Below, piece by piece: positions 1 through 10,123 of a stretch of 64,000 bases of DNA (the first letter of the stretch is position 1; each line of letters starts with the position of its first letter). A program made the translations under genes and the position numbers. The notes below the pieces were generated by a model that saw nothing but the letters and a program-made list of their open reading frames with translations, did not search any database and was not told where the DNA came from. Origin of the DNA: Thiohalobacter thiocyanaticus. GTDB lineage: Bacteria > Pseudomonadota > Gammaproteobacteria > Thiohalobacterales > Thiohalobacteraceae. Where the stretch lies: the NCBI RefSeq assembly GCF_003932505.1, contig NZ_QZMU01000001.1:1054001-1118000 (forward strand), written 5' to 3'.

Positions 1-28
1 TCTTTGGTCTCCGCGTTCTCTGCGTTTT
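1..28. repeat. Partial arm of a CGCAGAG-type intergenic palindrome
   Basis: The window opens with CTCCGCGTTCTCTGCG, the right-hand arm of the same family seen whole at 13389-13525, 51740-51884 and 55304-55508. Its partner arm must lie outside the window. The outer-membrane protein gene ends just after it. Confidence 0.6.
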
Positions 29-41
29 TGCCGCCGACCAA

Positions 42-1400
42 TCAATATTTATGTGCCCCGTGCGCCCCCAGGCTCATGATGTACTGCAGAATGAACTGGT
101 CATCCTGCAGCCCATCGCTCAACTCCTCGCGGTTGTACTGCAGCCGGACCCGACTGAACTCGCTGTGGGTCCAGTCCAGCATCAGGGCATAGGCTTCGGG
201 GTCATGACCACCGCCGTCCAGCGCGCTACCGACCAGTCCGGCGGGCACCTCCGGCGCCTGCAACCGGCTGTAACGCGCACCCACGCGCCATTGCGGCCGG
301 AATTTGTAGACCGCCTGGACATAGCCCCCGTTGACCGCGTCGTCGAAGCGCACGGGGCCGGCACCGACGTCATAGCTGCCGTCCTCGTCCCGGCGGAAGA
401 ACTCGCCCTGCAGGGTCAGTTCCTGGTTGCGCGCATTGCCGGTCGGTGCCCAGGTATAGCGCAGATCGGCCACATACAGATCGGTGTCACCGCTGAAACT
501 GACATCGCCTTCGTTGGTCACCCGGCCGGCGGCCTCGCCCGACAGCACATAGGCCCCGATGCGCCAACTCTGGTTGAAACCGATGTCCCCGCCCAGGCGG
601 CCGAACAGCGACCAGGCCTCCGGACCGCTGCCGCCGGTCTCGCCGAAGGGCAGATCGTCGCCGCGGAACAGGCCGCCGCCGATCTCCGAATACAGCGCGG
701 TCGGCAACACATAGGAAAATTCCACGCCGTCGTCATTATAGGTATTGTCGAGAAACACCCGGTTCGGCAGGGGCCGGTCGGCGAAGTCGTCCGCATGTGA
801 GTGATGTTCGTTGAGATAGCCGAGGGTCCAGAAGGCACGGCCCGCCTTCAGGCTCAATCCGGTCGGCAGGCCGGCACCGCCCAGCGTCTGGAAATAGGCC
901 GCCTCGAGTTCGACCTTGTCCTCGCCTTCCTCGCGCACGATCGCTGCCGTCATGGAGCCGTAGAATTTGTCATCGACGCTGGCGGCGACATTGAGTTCGG
1001 ACTCGTCAACGGCCAGGCCCTCGCGGCCGCGCTCGCCCTCCTCGCCCGTGCCGAAACCGGCAATTTCACTATCACTCTCGGAAAAAGCCGAGAAGCGGCC
1101 GTTGAGGATCACACCGATGGAGGGGTTGAACTCGTTGCCGTAGACCCTGCGCCGCTGAGCGGCCGGCGCACCGGCCGCCGCGGCGGGTTCGGCGACGGCA
1201 GCCGGCGGCTGTTCCGACCGTGTCTCCAGTCGTTCCAGCTTGCCTTCCAGCTCGGCGATACGCGCCTCGTAGGCCTGGCGCATGGCCCGGATCTCGGCCC
1301 GCACGGCGGCCAGTTCATCCTGTTCGACATCCGTGGCGGCGGCCGGCGTCACCACGATCATGGCTGCAGCGCCCAGCGCTGCACGCTTGAAGGTATGCAT
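42..1400 (-). CDS. Putative outer-membrane beta-barrel protein with N-terminal coiled coil
   Basis: The product is 452 residues from the ATG at 1400, which has GGGAGA a few bases upstream; a start 14 codons earlier lacks a signal peptide. Residues 1-23 look like a signal peptide (AlaAlaAla-Thr cut). Residues 25-62 are a charged heptad-like coiled coil, as in trimeric porins that grip peptidoglycan. The rest alternates polar and hydrophobic residues with many Gly, Tyr, Asp and Phe, and ends in Tyr, as expected for a beta-barrel. A His-rich stretch (NEHHSHADD) sits in a predicted loop. The small gene at 1474-1797 is upstream on the same strand with a 73 bp gap, so the two may be co-transcribed. 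Metal-linked transport is inference from the His-rich features of both genes. I cannot name the family with certainty. Confidence 0.6.
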   Translation of the reverse strand: MHTFKRAALGAAAMIVVTPAAATDVEQDELAAVRAEIRAMRQAYEARIAELEGKLERLETRSEQPPAAVAEPAAAAGAPAAQRRRVYGNEFNPSIGVILNGRFSAFSESDSEIAGFGTGEEGERGREGLAVDESELNVAASVDDKFYGSMTAAIVREEGEDKVELEAAYFQTLGGAGLPTGLSLKAGRAFWTLGYLNEHHSHADDFADRPLPNRVFLDNTYNDDGVEFSYVLPTALYSEIGGGLFRGDDLPFGETGGSGPEAWSLFGRLGGDIGFNQSWRIGAYVLSGEAAGRVTNEGDVSFSGDTDLYVADLRYTWAPTGNARNQELTLQGEFFRRDEDGSYDVGAGPVRFDDAVNGGYVQAVYKFRPQWRVGARYSRLQAPEVPAGLVGSALDGGGHDPEAYALMLDWTHSEFSRVRLQYNREELSDGLQDDQFILQYIMSLGAHGAHKY

Positions 1401-1473
1401 TGAAGATTCTCCCGTTATGTACAGTTTCACTGCCACCGGCACACAGACACGGCGGCGGCGCGTTCAAGGGCTG

Positions 1474-1797
1474 TCAGACGAACGGGAGACGGGGCGGCGC
1501 GCGGGGCTGTGCCGGCGAAAAGGGGCTTGCGGAATGAACGTCAGCGGGTACATGGGCCGGCGCGACCTGCAGCATGAGGTCGCAGGCGCCGGCAGGCAGC
1601 GCAGCGGCAACGCCGTCGCCGCCGTGCTTGGCAAAGTGCAGCACATCGCAGGCCTGACCGAAGTGCTCGTGCGCGGTAAAGGCATGCTCGGCCGCGTGTG
1701 CCAGGCTCGCGAACTGCATGCCGGCGAACAGCAGCAACAGCGCCGCCAGGACACGGCGTCCCCGGGAGGTTGCAAGATGACGGCGCAGGTTCGACAT
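1474..1797 (-). CDS. Small His-containing membrane/exported protein, DUF2946-like
   Basis: The product is 107 residues from the ATG at 1797; an ATG 13 codons earlier is also possible. An Arg-rich start is followed by a hydrophobic segment (VLAALLLLFAGMQFASLAHA) that reads as a signal peptide or membrane anchor. The mature part holds several His and two Cys residues (AEHAFTAHEHFGQACDVLHF), in the style of DUF2946 proteins found beside copper or zinc transport genes. The C-terminal third is Pro-rich and low in complexity. It precedes the outer-membrane protein gene on the same strand. The DUF2946 assignment is by look and not certain. Confidence 0.5.
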   Translation of the reverse strand: MSNLRRHLATSRGRRVLAALLLLFAGMQFASLAHAAEHAFTAHEHFGQACDVLHFAKHGGDGVAAALPAGACDLMLQVAPAHVPADVHSASPFSPAQPRAPPRLPFV

Positions 1798-1905
1798 GGC
1801 CAAAGAGCATAACCCAAAGCCGGCCGGGGTCAACACCGCGTTTCGCAGCCGGGAGATGGAATCTGTCTATCTCCGGTTCGAGGGGTTACAATTTACAAAT
1901 CGATA

Positions 1906-2078
1906 GCCACGGAATACACGGAAAGCACGGAAAATATGAATTCAATGATATGTAGGTCGGGTTAGCCCGTAGTGCGTAACCCGACACAAGAACCGCGGCC
2001 AGCGCCGGGTTACGCTTCGCTAACCCGACCTACGGATGCCGCAGCAAGCAACATGCAATTGTCCGTGTTTTCCGTGGC
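1906..2078. repeat. Nested palindromic repeat, ACACGG type with GTAGGTCGGGTTAG core
   Basis: The outer left arm (GCCACGGAATACACGGAA from 1906) faces a shorter right arm ending TTTTCCGTGGC at 2078. Inside, GTAGGTCGGGTTAG (1952) faces CTAACCCGACCTAC (ending 2033). Related copies lie at 8793-9041, 11391-11541 and 26147-26343. It fills most of the 320 bp divergent gap between the small exported protein gene and the DnaJ-related gene; I see no further gene there. Confidence 0.85.
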
Positions 2079-2118
2079 GCTTTTGATTTCCGGCTGGGCT
2101 ACACAGGTCTGAGCGGAC

Positions 2119-2712
2119 ATGGACACCCAGGCAATCGACCAATTCGGCCAGCGGCTCCATGGCCTGCTGCAGCAACATCCGCAGGGCCTGAGCGAACACG
2201 AACTGCTGCAGCGACTGCGCGAGCAGCAGGACGTGGCCGTGGGCGAGGCCCGGCTCGACGACAGCCTCAACCTGTTTCAGACCCACTTCATCCTGTTTCA
2301 TGGCCTGTACCGGCTGCGCGAGACCCTGCTGGCCGGTAAGGATGAAACGCTCCGGATCCATGTACTGAAGATCCAGTTGCTGCCGCAGCGGGAACAGGAT
2401 ACCCAGGCCCTGGGGACGCACGACCCGCTGCGCGACTATTACCTGGACTGGTCCAACCTGGAACGGACCTCGGCCGCCGATGTCGAGGCCATGCTGGGCC
2501 GCTTCTGGCAGCGTTATGTGCGCCAGGACCGCCGGGGCGAGGCCCTGCGCATCCTCGAACTCGATGCCGGTGCCGACGAGACCGCCATCCGCAGCCAGTA
2601 CCGGCGACTGGCCATGCGCCACCACCCGGACCGGGGCGGGGATACCGCCACCCTGCAGGCCATCAACGAAGCCGCCGCCCTGCTGCTGGGCAAGGGCGGA
2701 AATACACCCTGA
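2119..2712 (+). CDS. DnaJ-related J-domain protein
   Basis: The product is 197 residues. The first ~130 match the DNAJ_related module typical of gammaproteobacteria: helical, with the LRETLLAGKDETLRIHVLK segment. The C-terminal ~60 residues form a J domain: DETAIRSQYRRLAMRHHPDRGG carries the essential His-Pro-Asp at 169-171. J domains stimulate the ATPase of an Hsp70 partner, so this is probably a specialised DnaK co-chaperone in the cytoplasm. It lacks the Gly/Phe-rich and zinc-finger regions of DnaJ itself. A second coding gene follows after 18 bp on the same strand, consistent with an operon. Confidence 0.85.
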   Translation: MDTQAIDQFGQRLHGLLQQHPQGLSEHELLQRLREQQDVAVGEARLDDSLNLFQTHFILFHGLYRLRETLLAGKDETLRIHVLKIQLLPQREQDTQALGTHDPLRDYYLDWSNLERTSAADVEAMLGRFWQRYVRQDRRGEALRILELDAGADETAIRSQYRRLAMRHHPDRGGDTATLQAINEAAALLLGKGGNTP

Positions 2713-2730
2713 AGCCGACCGTCACCCCGC

Positions 2731-3303
2731 ATGCCCGTCTACCAGCTCATTCTGTACCCGCAACACGACGCCATCACCGACACCCAGCGCGACCAACTGC
2801 TGACCCGGTTGCAGGAAGCCGGCTTCCTGGGCACGGCTTTCACGCTGAAGGGGCGCGAACACTTCACCACCGGTGAGCACTTTCTCGACCAGCTGAGCTT
2901 TCTGGGCTGCTCGCCCTTCATCGAGACCGAGCCGCCGGCCGATCCCGGGGCATGCGAGGACGCGGCGCAGCGCGGCGGTTTCTGCCACATCCATGTGACG
3001 CCTGCCCTGCCGCAGGCTCACTTCCGGGCCAATCCGCAGGCCCGGGTGCGCTGCCCGGTCTGCCGGCAGTCGGTCGCCGCCGCGCTGCTGGCGGGTCCGC
3101 CCGACACGGTGCACGCCTGCGCCCGCTGCGGCCATGCCGCACCAGTGACGGACTGGAACTGGCAGGGCAACGCCGGCTGCGGCAACCTGTTCATCGAAAT
3201 CTGGGGCATCCATCCGGGAGAAGCCGCTCCCGTTGAAGGGTTTATGCATAGTCTTGAAATTATTACGGATTGCCCCTGGTCCTTTTTCCATACCCAGGCC
3301 TGA
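2731..3303 (+). CDS. Conserved hypothetical protein with CPVC/CARC zinc ribbon
   Basis: The product is 190 residues. Two CxxC pairs, RCPVCRQ near residue 109 and CARCGH near residue 130, look like a zinc ribbon. The N-terminal half has no motif I recognise (MPVYQLILYPQHD start) and the end contains paired aromatic residues (CPWSFF). The gene is 18 bp downstream of the DnaJ-related gene and probably cotranscribed, which may hint at a role in protein quality control, but this is weak. The function is unknown. Confidence 0.75.
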   Translation: MPVYQLILYPQHDAITDTQRDQLLTRLQEAGFLGTAFTLKGREHFTTGEHFLDQLSFLGCSPFIETEPPADPGACEDAAQRGGFCHIHVTPALPQAHFRANPQARVRCPVCRQSVAAALLAGPPDTVHACARCGHAAPVTDWNWQGNAGCGNLFIEIWGIHPGEAAPVEGFMHSLEIITDCPWSFFHTQA

Positions 3304-3402
3304 ATGCCGGCGACGGATGAAACCCGGCCCGGGATATGGCACAATGTCCGACCAAATCGATCAGGTACGTCCGCGTGCCTTCTGACACCGCAGGTAGTTG
3401 AT

Positions 3403-3708
3403 ATGTCCACCGAACCCGAACTGTCCAAGGAAGAACGCATCCTGCGCATGATGAAGCGGGTGCTGACCGACGTCGCCAAGGACACCCATGCCAAGCCCGG
3501 CTTCCGGCATCCGCTGTCCGACAATACCATCGAGGGCATCCGCGACTGCCTGGCACTGATCGCCGCCCGCGAGCAGGAACTGGCCGAGGAGTTCGGCCGT
3601 GCCATGAACATGCGGCCGCGCTTCGTCGACGAACCCCGGCGCGAGGTGGTCGTACCGCTGGACAGCGCCAGCCTGCGCGGCAACAAGCCTTCGGGCAGCG
3701 ACCACTGA
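3403..3708 (+). CDS. Conserved hypothetical small helical protein
   Basis: The product is 101 residues from the ATG at 3403. An upstream in-frame start at 3304 would add a low-complexity tail directly against the previous gene, so the shorter form is preferred. The protein is highly charged and helical (LSKEERILRMMKRVLTDVAKD), with no membrane segment. Related proteins appear in sulfur-oxidising gammaproteobacteria, but I do not trust any function assigned to them. It sits in a same-strand run from 2119 to 4169. Confidence 0.7.
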   Translation: MSTEPELSKEERILRMMKRVLTDVAKDTHAKPGFRHPLSDNTIEGIRDCLALIAAREQELAEEFGRAMNMRPRFVDEPRREVVVPLDSASLRGNKPSGSDH

Positions 3709-3758
3709 ATTCACCCTGCGACCGTCTCCCGGACACCGGGGAGACCAGGAGTCGACCC

Positions 3759-4169
3759 ATGGATCTCACCAACGAAGAACGCATCGCGCTGACCCGCGCG
3801 GTGATCAACCTGCTGGACAACTGGGGAGCGCAGAACTCCGACCAGGTCAGGATCCTGTGCCTGCCCGACGGCACCCCCTCGCGCAAGATCAACCGCTATC
3901 GTGACATGGGCGAGCCGCTGCCGGATGAGCCGCGGGTGAACAAATCGGTCGAACACATCCTCGGGATTGCCGATGCCCTGCGCACCACCTTCCCCTCCAA
4001 CCCGCAGATGGCCCCGCTCTGGATGCAGCGCCGCAACAAGCACCTGCGCCGGCGCACGCCCATGAGCTGCATGATCGAGGACGGCCTCAGCGGCATGGTC
4101 CGGGTGCGCACCCACCTGGACTGCACCTTCGCCTGGGACACCTCCGGCTCGACCAGCCAGGCCTCCTGA
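3759..4169 (+). CDS. MbcA/ParS/Xre-type antitoxin-like protein (DUF2384), orphan
   Basis: The product is 136 residues. An AGGAG sits 7 bases upstream of the ATG. The N-terminal half resembles a helical DNA-binding region (LTNEERIALTRAVINLLDNW). The C-terminal half (APLWMQRRNKHLRRRTPMSC, then GLSGMVRVRTHLD) matches the toxin-binding domain of MbcA/ParS/Xre antitoxins. These normally neutralise a RES-domain toxin encoded next door, but no RES-like gene lies beside it. It may act as a lone regulator. A strong terminator follows at 4192-4217. Confidence 0.7.
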   Translation: MDLTNEERIALTRAVINLLDNWGAQNSDQVRILCLPDGTPSRKINRYRDMGEPLPDEPRVNKSVEHILGIADALRTTFPSNPQMAPLWMQRRNKHLRRRTPMSCMIEDGLSGMVRVRTHLDCTFAWDTSGSTSQAS

Positions 4170-4191
4170 GCCGGTTCCATACCGACGGCAG

Positions 4192-4217
4192 AAACCCCGC
4201 TTTTGCGGGGTTTTTTT
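4192..4217 (+). terminator. Rho-independent terminator
   Basis: AACCCCGC and GCGGGGTT pair around a TTTT loop, followed by a run of seven T. It ends the same-strand run 2119-4169. Confidence 0.9.
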
Positions 4218-4338
4218 ATGTCTCCATCGGTGCATCAGGAATTCTTCCTGCCCCCCCTGTGAACACTCAAGTCGGCCTGACCGCCGCCGTTATCCTGTTC
4301 ACAGCCCTTAAGAACAACTCCAAGGGAGGCCCCCACCC

Positions 4339-5442
4339 ATGTTCAGCATCAAGATGGAGCATGTGCTCGACCGGCTGTCGCGGCACTACCAGCCCTTCAA
4401 CCTGCTCTCAGAGGAACGCCTGCGCGAAGTCGTCAACATCGTCCGCTTCATCGAACTGCGCGAGGGCGAGATATTCCAGATCGCCGGCGGCCAGGACCAT
4501 GACTACCTGTTCGTGGTCGAGGGCCGGCTGGAGATCATCTGCAGCGGGACCATCACATCACTCGCTGGCCCCGACGACACCCGCAAGCGCCCCGTGGTGC
4601 TGCCGTCGGCCCCGGCGACCTGCACCCTGGTGGCACGCGCCGACAGTATCATCTGTCATGCCGACCGCGAGATGCTGGACAACCTGATCTCCTGGGACGA
4701 AGTCGTGCACATGATGGAGGACTCGGGCGCCGAGTCCGCCCGACTGCTGGAGAAGGTGCGCAACTCGCTGGTGTTCCGGCGGCTGCCACTGGAGACCGTC
4801 GAGCTGGCCTTCCAGAAGATGCAGACCCAGGCCGTCAGGGCCGGCGAATACGTCATCCAGCAGGGAGAGGAAGGCGATGCCTATTACATCATCCTCAACG
4901 GCAGGGCCGAGGTCTACCAGCGCGGCATCTATGATGACCAGCCACACAAGATCGCCGATATCGGCGAGGGCGACGCCTTCGGCTGCGAAGCCCTGATCTC
5001 CGGCAGCATTCGCAATGAATCGGTGCTGATGACCGAGGACGGCGAGGTCCTGGTGCTGGACAAGGCCGCCTTCGAGGAACTGATCAGCAATCCGCTGATC
5101 AAGACGGTCAACCCGAGTGTCGCCCGCACCATGGCCGAGACCGGCCATGAACTGATCGACGTGCGCTATCCGGAGGAGTTCGACGACCACCACATCCCCG
5201 GCGCCCGCCTGATCCCACTGTTCGAGCTGCGCAACCGCATGGAAGAGCTGGACAAGAACAGGCAGTACATCGTCTATTGCCATGGCGGCAGCCGCAGCGC
5301 CGTCGCCGCGCTGATCCTGGCCCAGAACCAGTTCGAGGTGCTGTCGCTGGACGGCGGTATCCGCAGCTGGCCGTTCGAGACCCAGAGCATCTACGACCGT
5401 CAGGTCATGATCACGGGAAAGAAGGACACCGAAGCGGCCTGA
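4339..5442 (+). CDS. Double cyclic-nucleotide-binding-like domain protein fused to rhodanese
   Basis: The product is 367 residues. Residues ~15-115 form a degenerate cNMP-binding fold (EGEIFQIAGGQDHDYLFVVEG). Residues ~140-260 form a better conserved one (AGEYVIQQGEEGDAYYIILNGRAEV in two parts, then GEGDAFGCEALISG). Residues ~265-353 form a rhodanese domain with active-site loop CHGGSRS, Cys314. Rhodaneses carry a persulfide sulfur on that Cys. There is no DNA-binding domain, so it is not a CRP-type regulator; a sensor that gates sulfur transfer is the plausible reading. AAGGGAGG lies upstream and a terminator at 5484-5509. A cAMP phosphodiesterase gene (cpdA) is elsewhere in the window. Confidence 0.85.
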   Translation: MFSIKMEHVLDRLSRHYQPFNLLSEERLREVVNIVRFIELREGEIFQIAGGQDHDYLFVVEGRLEIICSGTITSLAGPDDTRKRPVVLPSAPATCTLVARADSIICHADREMLDNLISWDEVVHMMEDSGAESARLLEKVRNSLVFRRLPLETVELAFQKMQTQAVRAGEYVIQQGEEGDAYYIILNGRAEVYQRGIYDDQPHKIADIGEGDAFGCEALISGSIRNESVLMTEDGEVLVLDKAAFEELISNPLIKTVNPSVARTMAETGHELIDVRYPEEFDDHHIPGARLIPLFELRNRMEELDKNRQYIVYCHGGSRSAVAALILAQNQFEVLSLDGGIRSWPFETQSIYDRQVMITGKKDTEAA

Positions 5443-5483
5443 GGGCACCGGTCGCGGACTTGTGGCCTGTTCGGGTCATTGAA

Positions 5484-5509
5484 CGCCTCCCGCCGGGAGG
5501 CGTTTTTTC
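5484..5509 (+). terminator. Rho-independent terminator
   Basis: CGCCTCCCGCCGGGAGGCG is followed by TTTTTTCTT. It terminates the cNMP/rhodanese gene. Confidence 0.9.
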
Positions 5510-5609
5510 TTGCGGCGGGTCGGGACTGGACTAGACTTTGAGCTTAATGGGGATGCATGCCCCAGGAGACCCCCTCAATGCCTCACAGTTCCAAGGAGTG
5601 AACACCGAC

Positions 5610-5900
5610 ATGACGACTGCCAGCAAGTCCACCAGCCGCCGCAAGTCTCCAGCCAGTTCCGCCAAGGCCGACAAGGCCGCGGCAAAACCCTCATCCCGAG
5701 CCGCCAGCGGCAAGCGCAGCAACAAGACCGCCACTCCCGAAATCACGCCCGAACAACGCCGCCACCTGATTGCCGAAGCGGCCTACCTGCGGGCCGAGGC
5801 GCGCGGTTTCACACCAGGCGACCCGGTGCATGACTGGCTCGCCGCGGAGCAGGAGATCGATGCCCGCCTGACCGGCGATCCGGGCGCCGCCATACACTGA
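5610..5900 (+). CDS. DUF2934 family protein with basic N-terminal tail
   Basis: The product is 96 residues from the ATG at 5610; AAGGAG lies 11 bases upstream. Residues 1-45 are rich in Lys, Ser, Ala and Arg (SRRKSPASSAKADKAAAKP) and look disordered, possibly nucleic-acid-binding. Residues ~46-90 match DUF2934 (AEAAYLRAEARGF, then DWLAAEQEI). The function of that family is unknown. The gene ends 2 bp from the convergent ygiQ stop, so the two transcripts must overlap or share a termination zone. Confidence 0.8.
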   Translation: MTTASKSTSRRKSPASSAKADKAAAKPSSRAASGKRSNKTATPEITPEQRRHLIAEAAYLRAEARGFTPGDPVHDWLAAEQEIDARLTGDPGAAIH

Positions 5901-5902
5901 CC

Positions 5903-8101
<2,199 letters not shown>

Positions 8102-8223
8102 GGGAAGAGTACTAGTACTTGAGATTGACGGGACTTGGATCGACAATACCCGGGCCGGACCGGGCGGAATTAAACAATTGTAGCATCTTTGCCGGGACGG
8201 CGCGGCGCCAAAACCCTTTTTTT

Positions 8224-8229
8224 TATAAT
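8224..8229 (+). promoter_or_regulatory. Candidate -10 box for the DUF465 gene
   Basis: A perfect TATAAT lies 34 bases before the start codon in a T-rich stretch. No good -35 hexamer is found 16-18 bases upstream, so this is a weak assignment. Confidence 0.35.
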
Positions 8230-8262
8230 CTTTCAACCGCTTGCCGAGGGCCCGGGCCGGTC

Positions 8263-8469
8263 ATGGAGCACACCGACAACGAAAGCCTGCGTCAGCGTCT
8301 GGAGGCCCTGCGCCTGGAGCATCGGGATCTGGACGAAGCCATCCTGCGCCTGAACCAGGATCCGGCCATGAACCAGTTGACGCTGCAGCGGATGAAAAAG
8401 CGCAAGCTGTTGCTCAAGGACATGATCCACCGCCTGGAAAGCGCCCTGATCCCCGACCTGGACGCCTGA
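8263..8469 (+). CDS. DUF465 (YdcH-like) small coiled-coil protein
   Basis: The product is 68 residues from the ATG at 8263. The sequence is an all-helical charged hairpin ending with the typical MKKRKLLLKDMIHRLE segment of DUF465. Members are small cytoplasmic proteins of unknown role. The next gene starts 8 bases after the stop on the same strand, so they form a two-gene unit. Confidence 0.85.
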   Translation: MEHTDNESLRQRLEALRLEHRDLDEAILRLNQDPAMNQLTLQRMKKRKLLLKDMIHRLESALIPDLDA

Positions 8470-8477
8470 CCGGTCCC

Positions 8478-8780
8478 GTGACCCCGGTACTGCTCATCCT
8501 GCTGGCCGTACTGGTCGTCTTCTGGCTCGACAGCATGAAGGCCCGCGACCTGGCCGCCGCCTTTGCCCGCGATACCTGCCAGCGTCAGGGCCTGCAGCTG
8601 CTGGATGCCACCGTCACCCTCACCCGCCTGGGCCTGACCCGGGCGCCGCGCGGCCATGCCACCCTGGCCCGCACCTACCGCTTCGAATACAGCCGCGACG
8701 GCACCACCCGCCAGACCGGCTTCATCCGGCTACGCGGCCACCGGATCGAGACCATCGGGCTGGCTGACGATATCGCCTGA
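8478..8780 (+). CDS. DUF3301 single-pass membrane protein
   Basis: The product is 100 residues from a GTG start at 8478, 8 bases after the DUF465 stop. One N-terminal membrane segment (VLLILLAVLVVFWL) is followed by the family pattern ACARDTCQRQGLQLLDATV-like block and an Arg/Tyr-rich beta region (RTYRFEYSRDG). DUF3301 is a gammaproteobacterial family of unknown role, often next to small conserved genes. The long upstream in-frame ORF is an artefact of high GC. Confidence 0.8.
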   Translation: MTPVLLILLAVLVVFWLDSMKARDLAAAFARDTCQRQGLQLLDATVTLTRLGLTRAPRGHATLARTYRFEYSRDGTTRQTGFIRLRGHRIETIGLADDIA

Positions 8781-8792
8781 CAACAAAATTCA

Positions 8793-9041
8793 AAGAGCGC
8801 CACGGAATACACGGAAAACACGAAAGGTTTCATGGTCCTTGCCGAGGCGCTTTGCGCTCGGCAAGGACTCGTTACATGGCCTGCATCCAGATTTTTCATC
8901 CCGGCGCAGGCCGGGATCCAGAGATAAGCTGCCACAGTCAACGAGCCCCTGCTGGAGCCCGTCTCAGGCTGGGTCAGGCCGGACTGCGGAAGGAATACTC
9001 GAGCATATTTCCGTGCTTTCCGTGTATTCCGTGGCGCTCTT
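8793..9041. repeat. Long palindrome of the ACACGG type at a convergent junction
   Basis: The left arm (AAGAGCGCCACGGAATACACGG, 8793 on) pairs with the right arm ending at 9041 over about 28 bases. The interior holds half of another family, a CATCCCGGC...GCCGGGATC hairpin at 8896-8922. It fills the gap between the DUF3301 gene and the convergent reductase gene. Confidence 0.9.
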
Positions 9042-9050
9042 CATCTTTGC

Positions 9051-10109
9051 TTAATCAATATGGGCGATGCGGTCGACGAACAGCCTCTCGGGCGGCAGGC
9101 CGTGCCGGACCAGCAGTTCGATCAGCGCCACCAGGTCCGCGTCCGGACCATTGACATAGACATCGTAGCCGGACAGGTCCGGGTAATCGCCCGTGATGCG
9201 CAGACCCGCGTGCAGCAGACGCCGGCCCCGGGGAGACAGCGAGGGAATATCGGTCAGATCCGGCAGCCCCGAAAACGTCCAGTCCGGATTGTCGCCCTGC
9301 CCCACCACCGGAATGAACTGGAAGTCATCCAGCGCGTCCTGCCAGGAACGGCAGTAGTTGGCCAGATACAGATCCTCCGGCCGCGGCACCGCCCAGTACA
9401 GCCGCAGCGGCTGATCGAACTCCAGCGAAATGGCATGCTCGATCAGGCTCTTGACCGGCGCGAAACCGGTCTCGCAGGCCAGGAACAGGCAGGGACGGCC
9501 CGAATCCTCGTCCAGGATGAACTGGCCGTAGGGCCCTTCCACCTCGACCTTCTCGCGCGGCTTCATCTGCTTGAACACATACTCGGCGAAGGGGTCGCCA
9601 TCGACATACTGGACATGAAACTGCAGCACCATGCCGTTGCAGGGGCAGCTGGCGATGGACTTGTTGCGCGCCGGCAGGCCTTCGCCGCTGAGCGTCACGT
9701 ACTGGCCGGCCAGAAACCACAGGGTCTGGCTGCGCGGCGTACGCAGCTGCAGTTCCATCACGGTCTCCGACAACGGATTGAGCCGTGCCACCGTGGTGGT
9801 GATGCGATGATGCGGAATGTCCTCGGCCGTGCGCGCCTCCACCGCCTCGATGACCAGGTCGCCGGCGGTATGGGTTCGACACATCAGGAAGTGGTTGTTG
9901 GCCTTCTCCTCGCGGCTGAAGACATAGTCGTGATACCTGCTCTGTCCCAGCTCGCCGGAAACCAGCCGCGCCTGGCAGTCTCCGCAGCTGCCGCTGTTGC
10001 AGTTGTACTTGAGATTGAGCCCGGAGCGCAGCGCGGCCTCCAGCAGGGTCTCTTCGACCTCGGCCTGAAAGACGTTTCCGGAAGGCAGCAGCTCGACCCG
10101 GTGACTCAT
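9051..10109 (-). CDS. Flavin reductase with N-terminal plant-type [2Fe-2S] ferredoxin domain
   Basis: The product is 352 residues. The N-terminal ferredoxin domain has Cys37, Cys42, Cys45 and Cys77 (YNCNSGSCGDC, then FLMCRT). Next comes an FAD-binding barrel in which the usual RxYS is RNKSIAS, and an NAD-binding domain with ACETGFAPVKSLIEHA. This is the layout of CDP-6-deoxyglucoseen reductase and of oxygenase reductase subunits such as those of phenol or benzoate oxygenases: electrons pass from NAD(P)H through FAD to the cluster and on to a partner. No oxygenase gene is adjacent, so the partner is unknown. It is followed after 14 bp upstream by the 10124-10480 gene on the same strand. Confidence 0.85.
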   Translation of the reverse strand: MSHRVELLPSGNVFQAEVEETLLEAALRSGLNLKYNCNSGSCGDCQARLVSGELGQSRYHDYVFSREEKANNHFLMCRTHTAGDLVIEAVEARTAEDIPHHRITTTVARLNPLSETVMELQLRTPRSQTLWFLAGQYVTLSGEGLPARNKSIASCPCNGMVLQFHVQYVDGDPFAEYVFKQMKPREKVEVEGPYGQFILDEDSGRPCLFLACETGFAPVKSLIEHAISLEFDQPLRLYWAVPRPEDLYLANYCRSWQDALDDFQFIPVVGQGDNPDWTFSGLPDLTDIPSLSPRGRRLLHAGLRITGDYPDLSGYDVYVNGPDADLVALIELLVRHGLPPERLFVDRIAHID

Positions 10110-10123
10110 GATGCCTCAGCCGC

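Noticed and set aside
1878-1905. A possible Zur site (GGTTACAATTTACAAATCG) upstream of the putative metal-related pair
   Set aside because: It lacks the dyad symmetry and conserved TATAAC half-sites of Zur boxes, so the match is too weak to annotate.
8106-8121. Palindrome AAGTACTAGTACTC before ygiQ as a definite operator
   Set aside because: It is a single occurrence and overlaps the ribosome-binding region; it is mentioned only under ygiQ.
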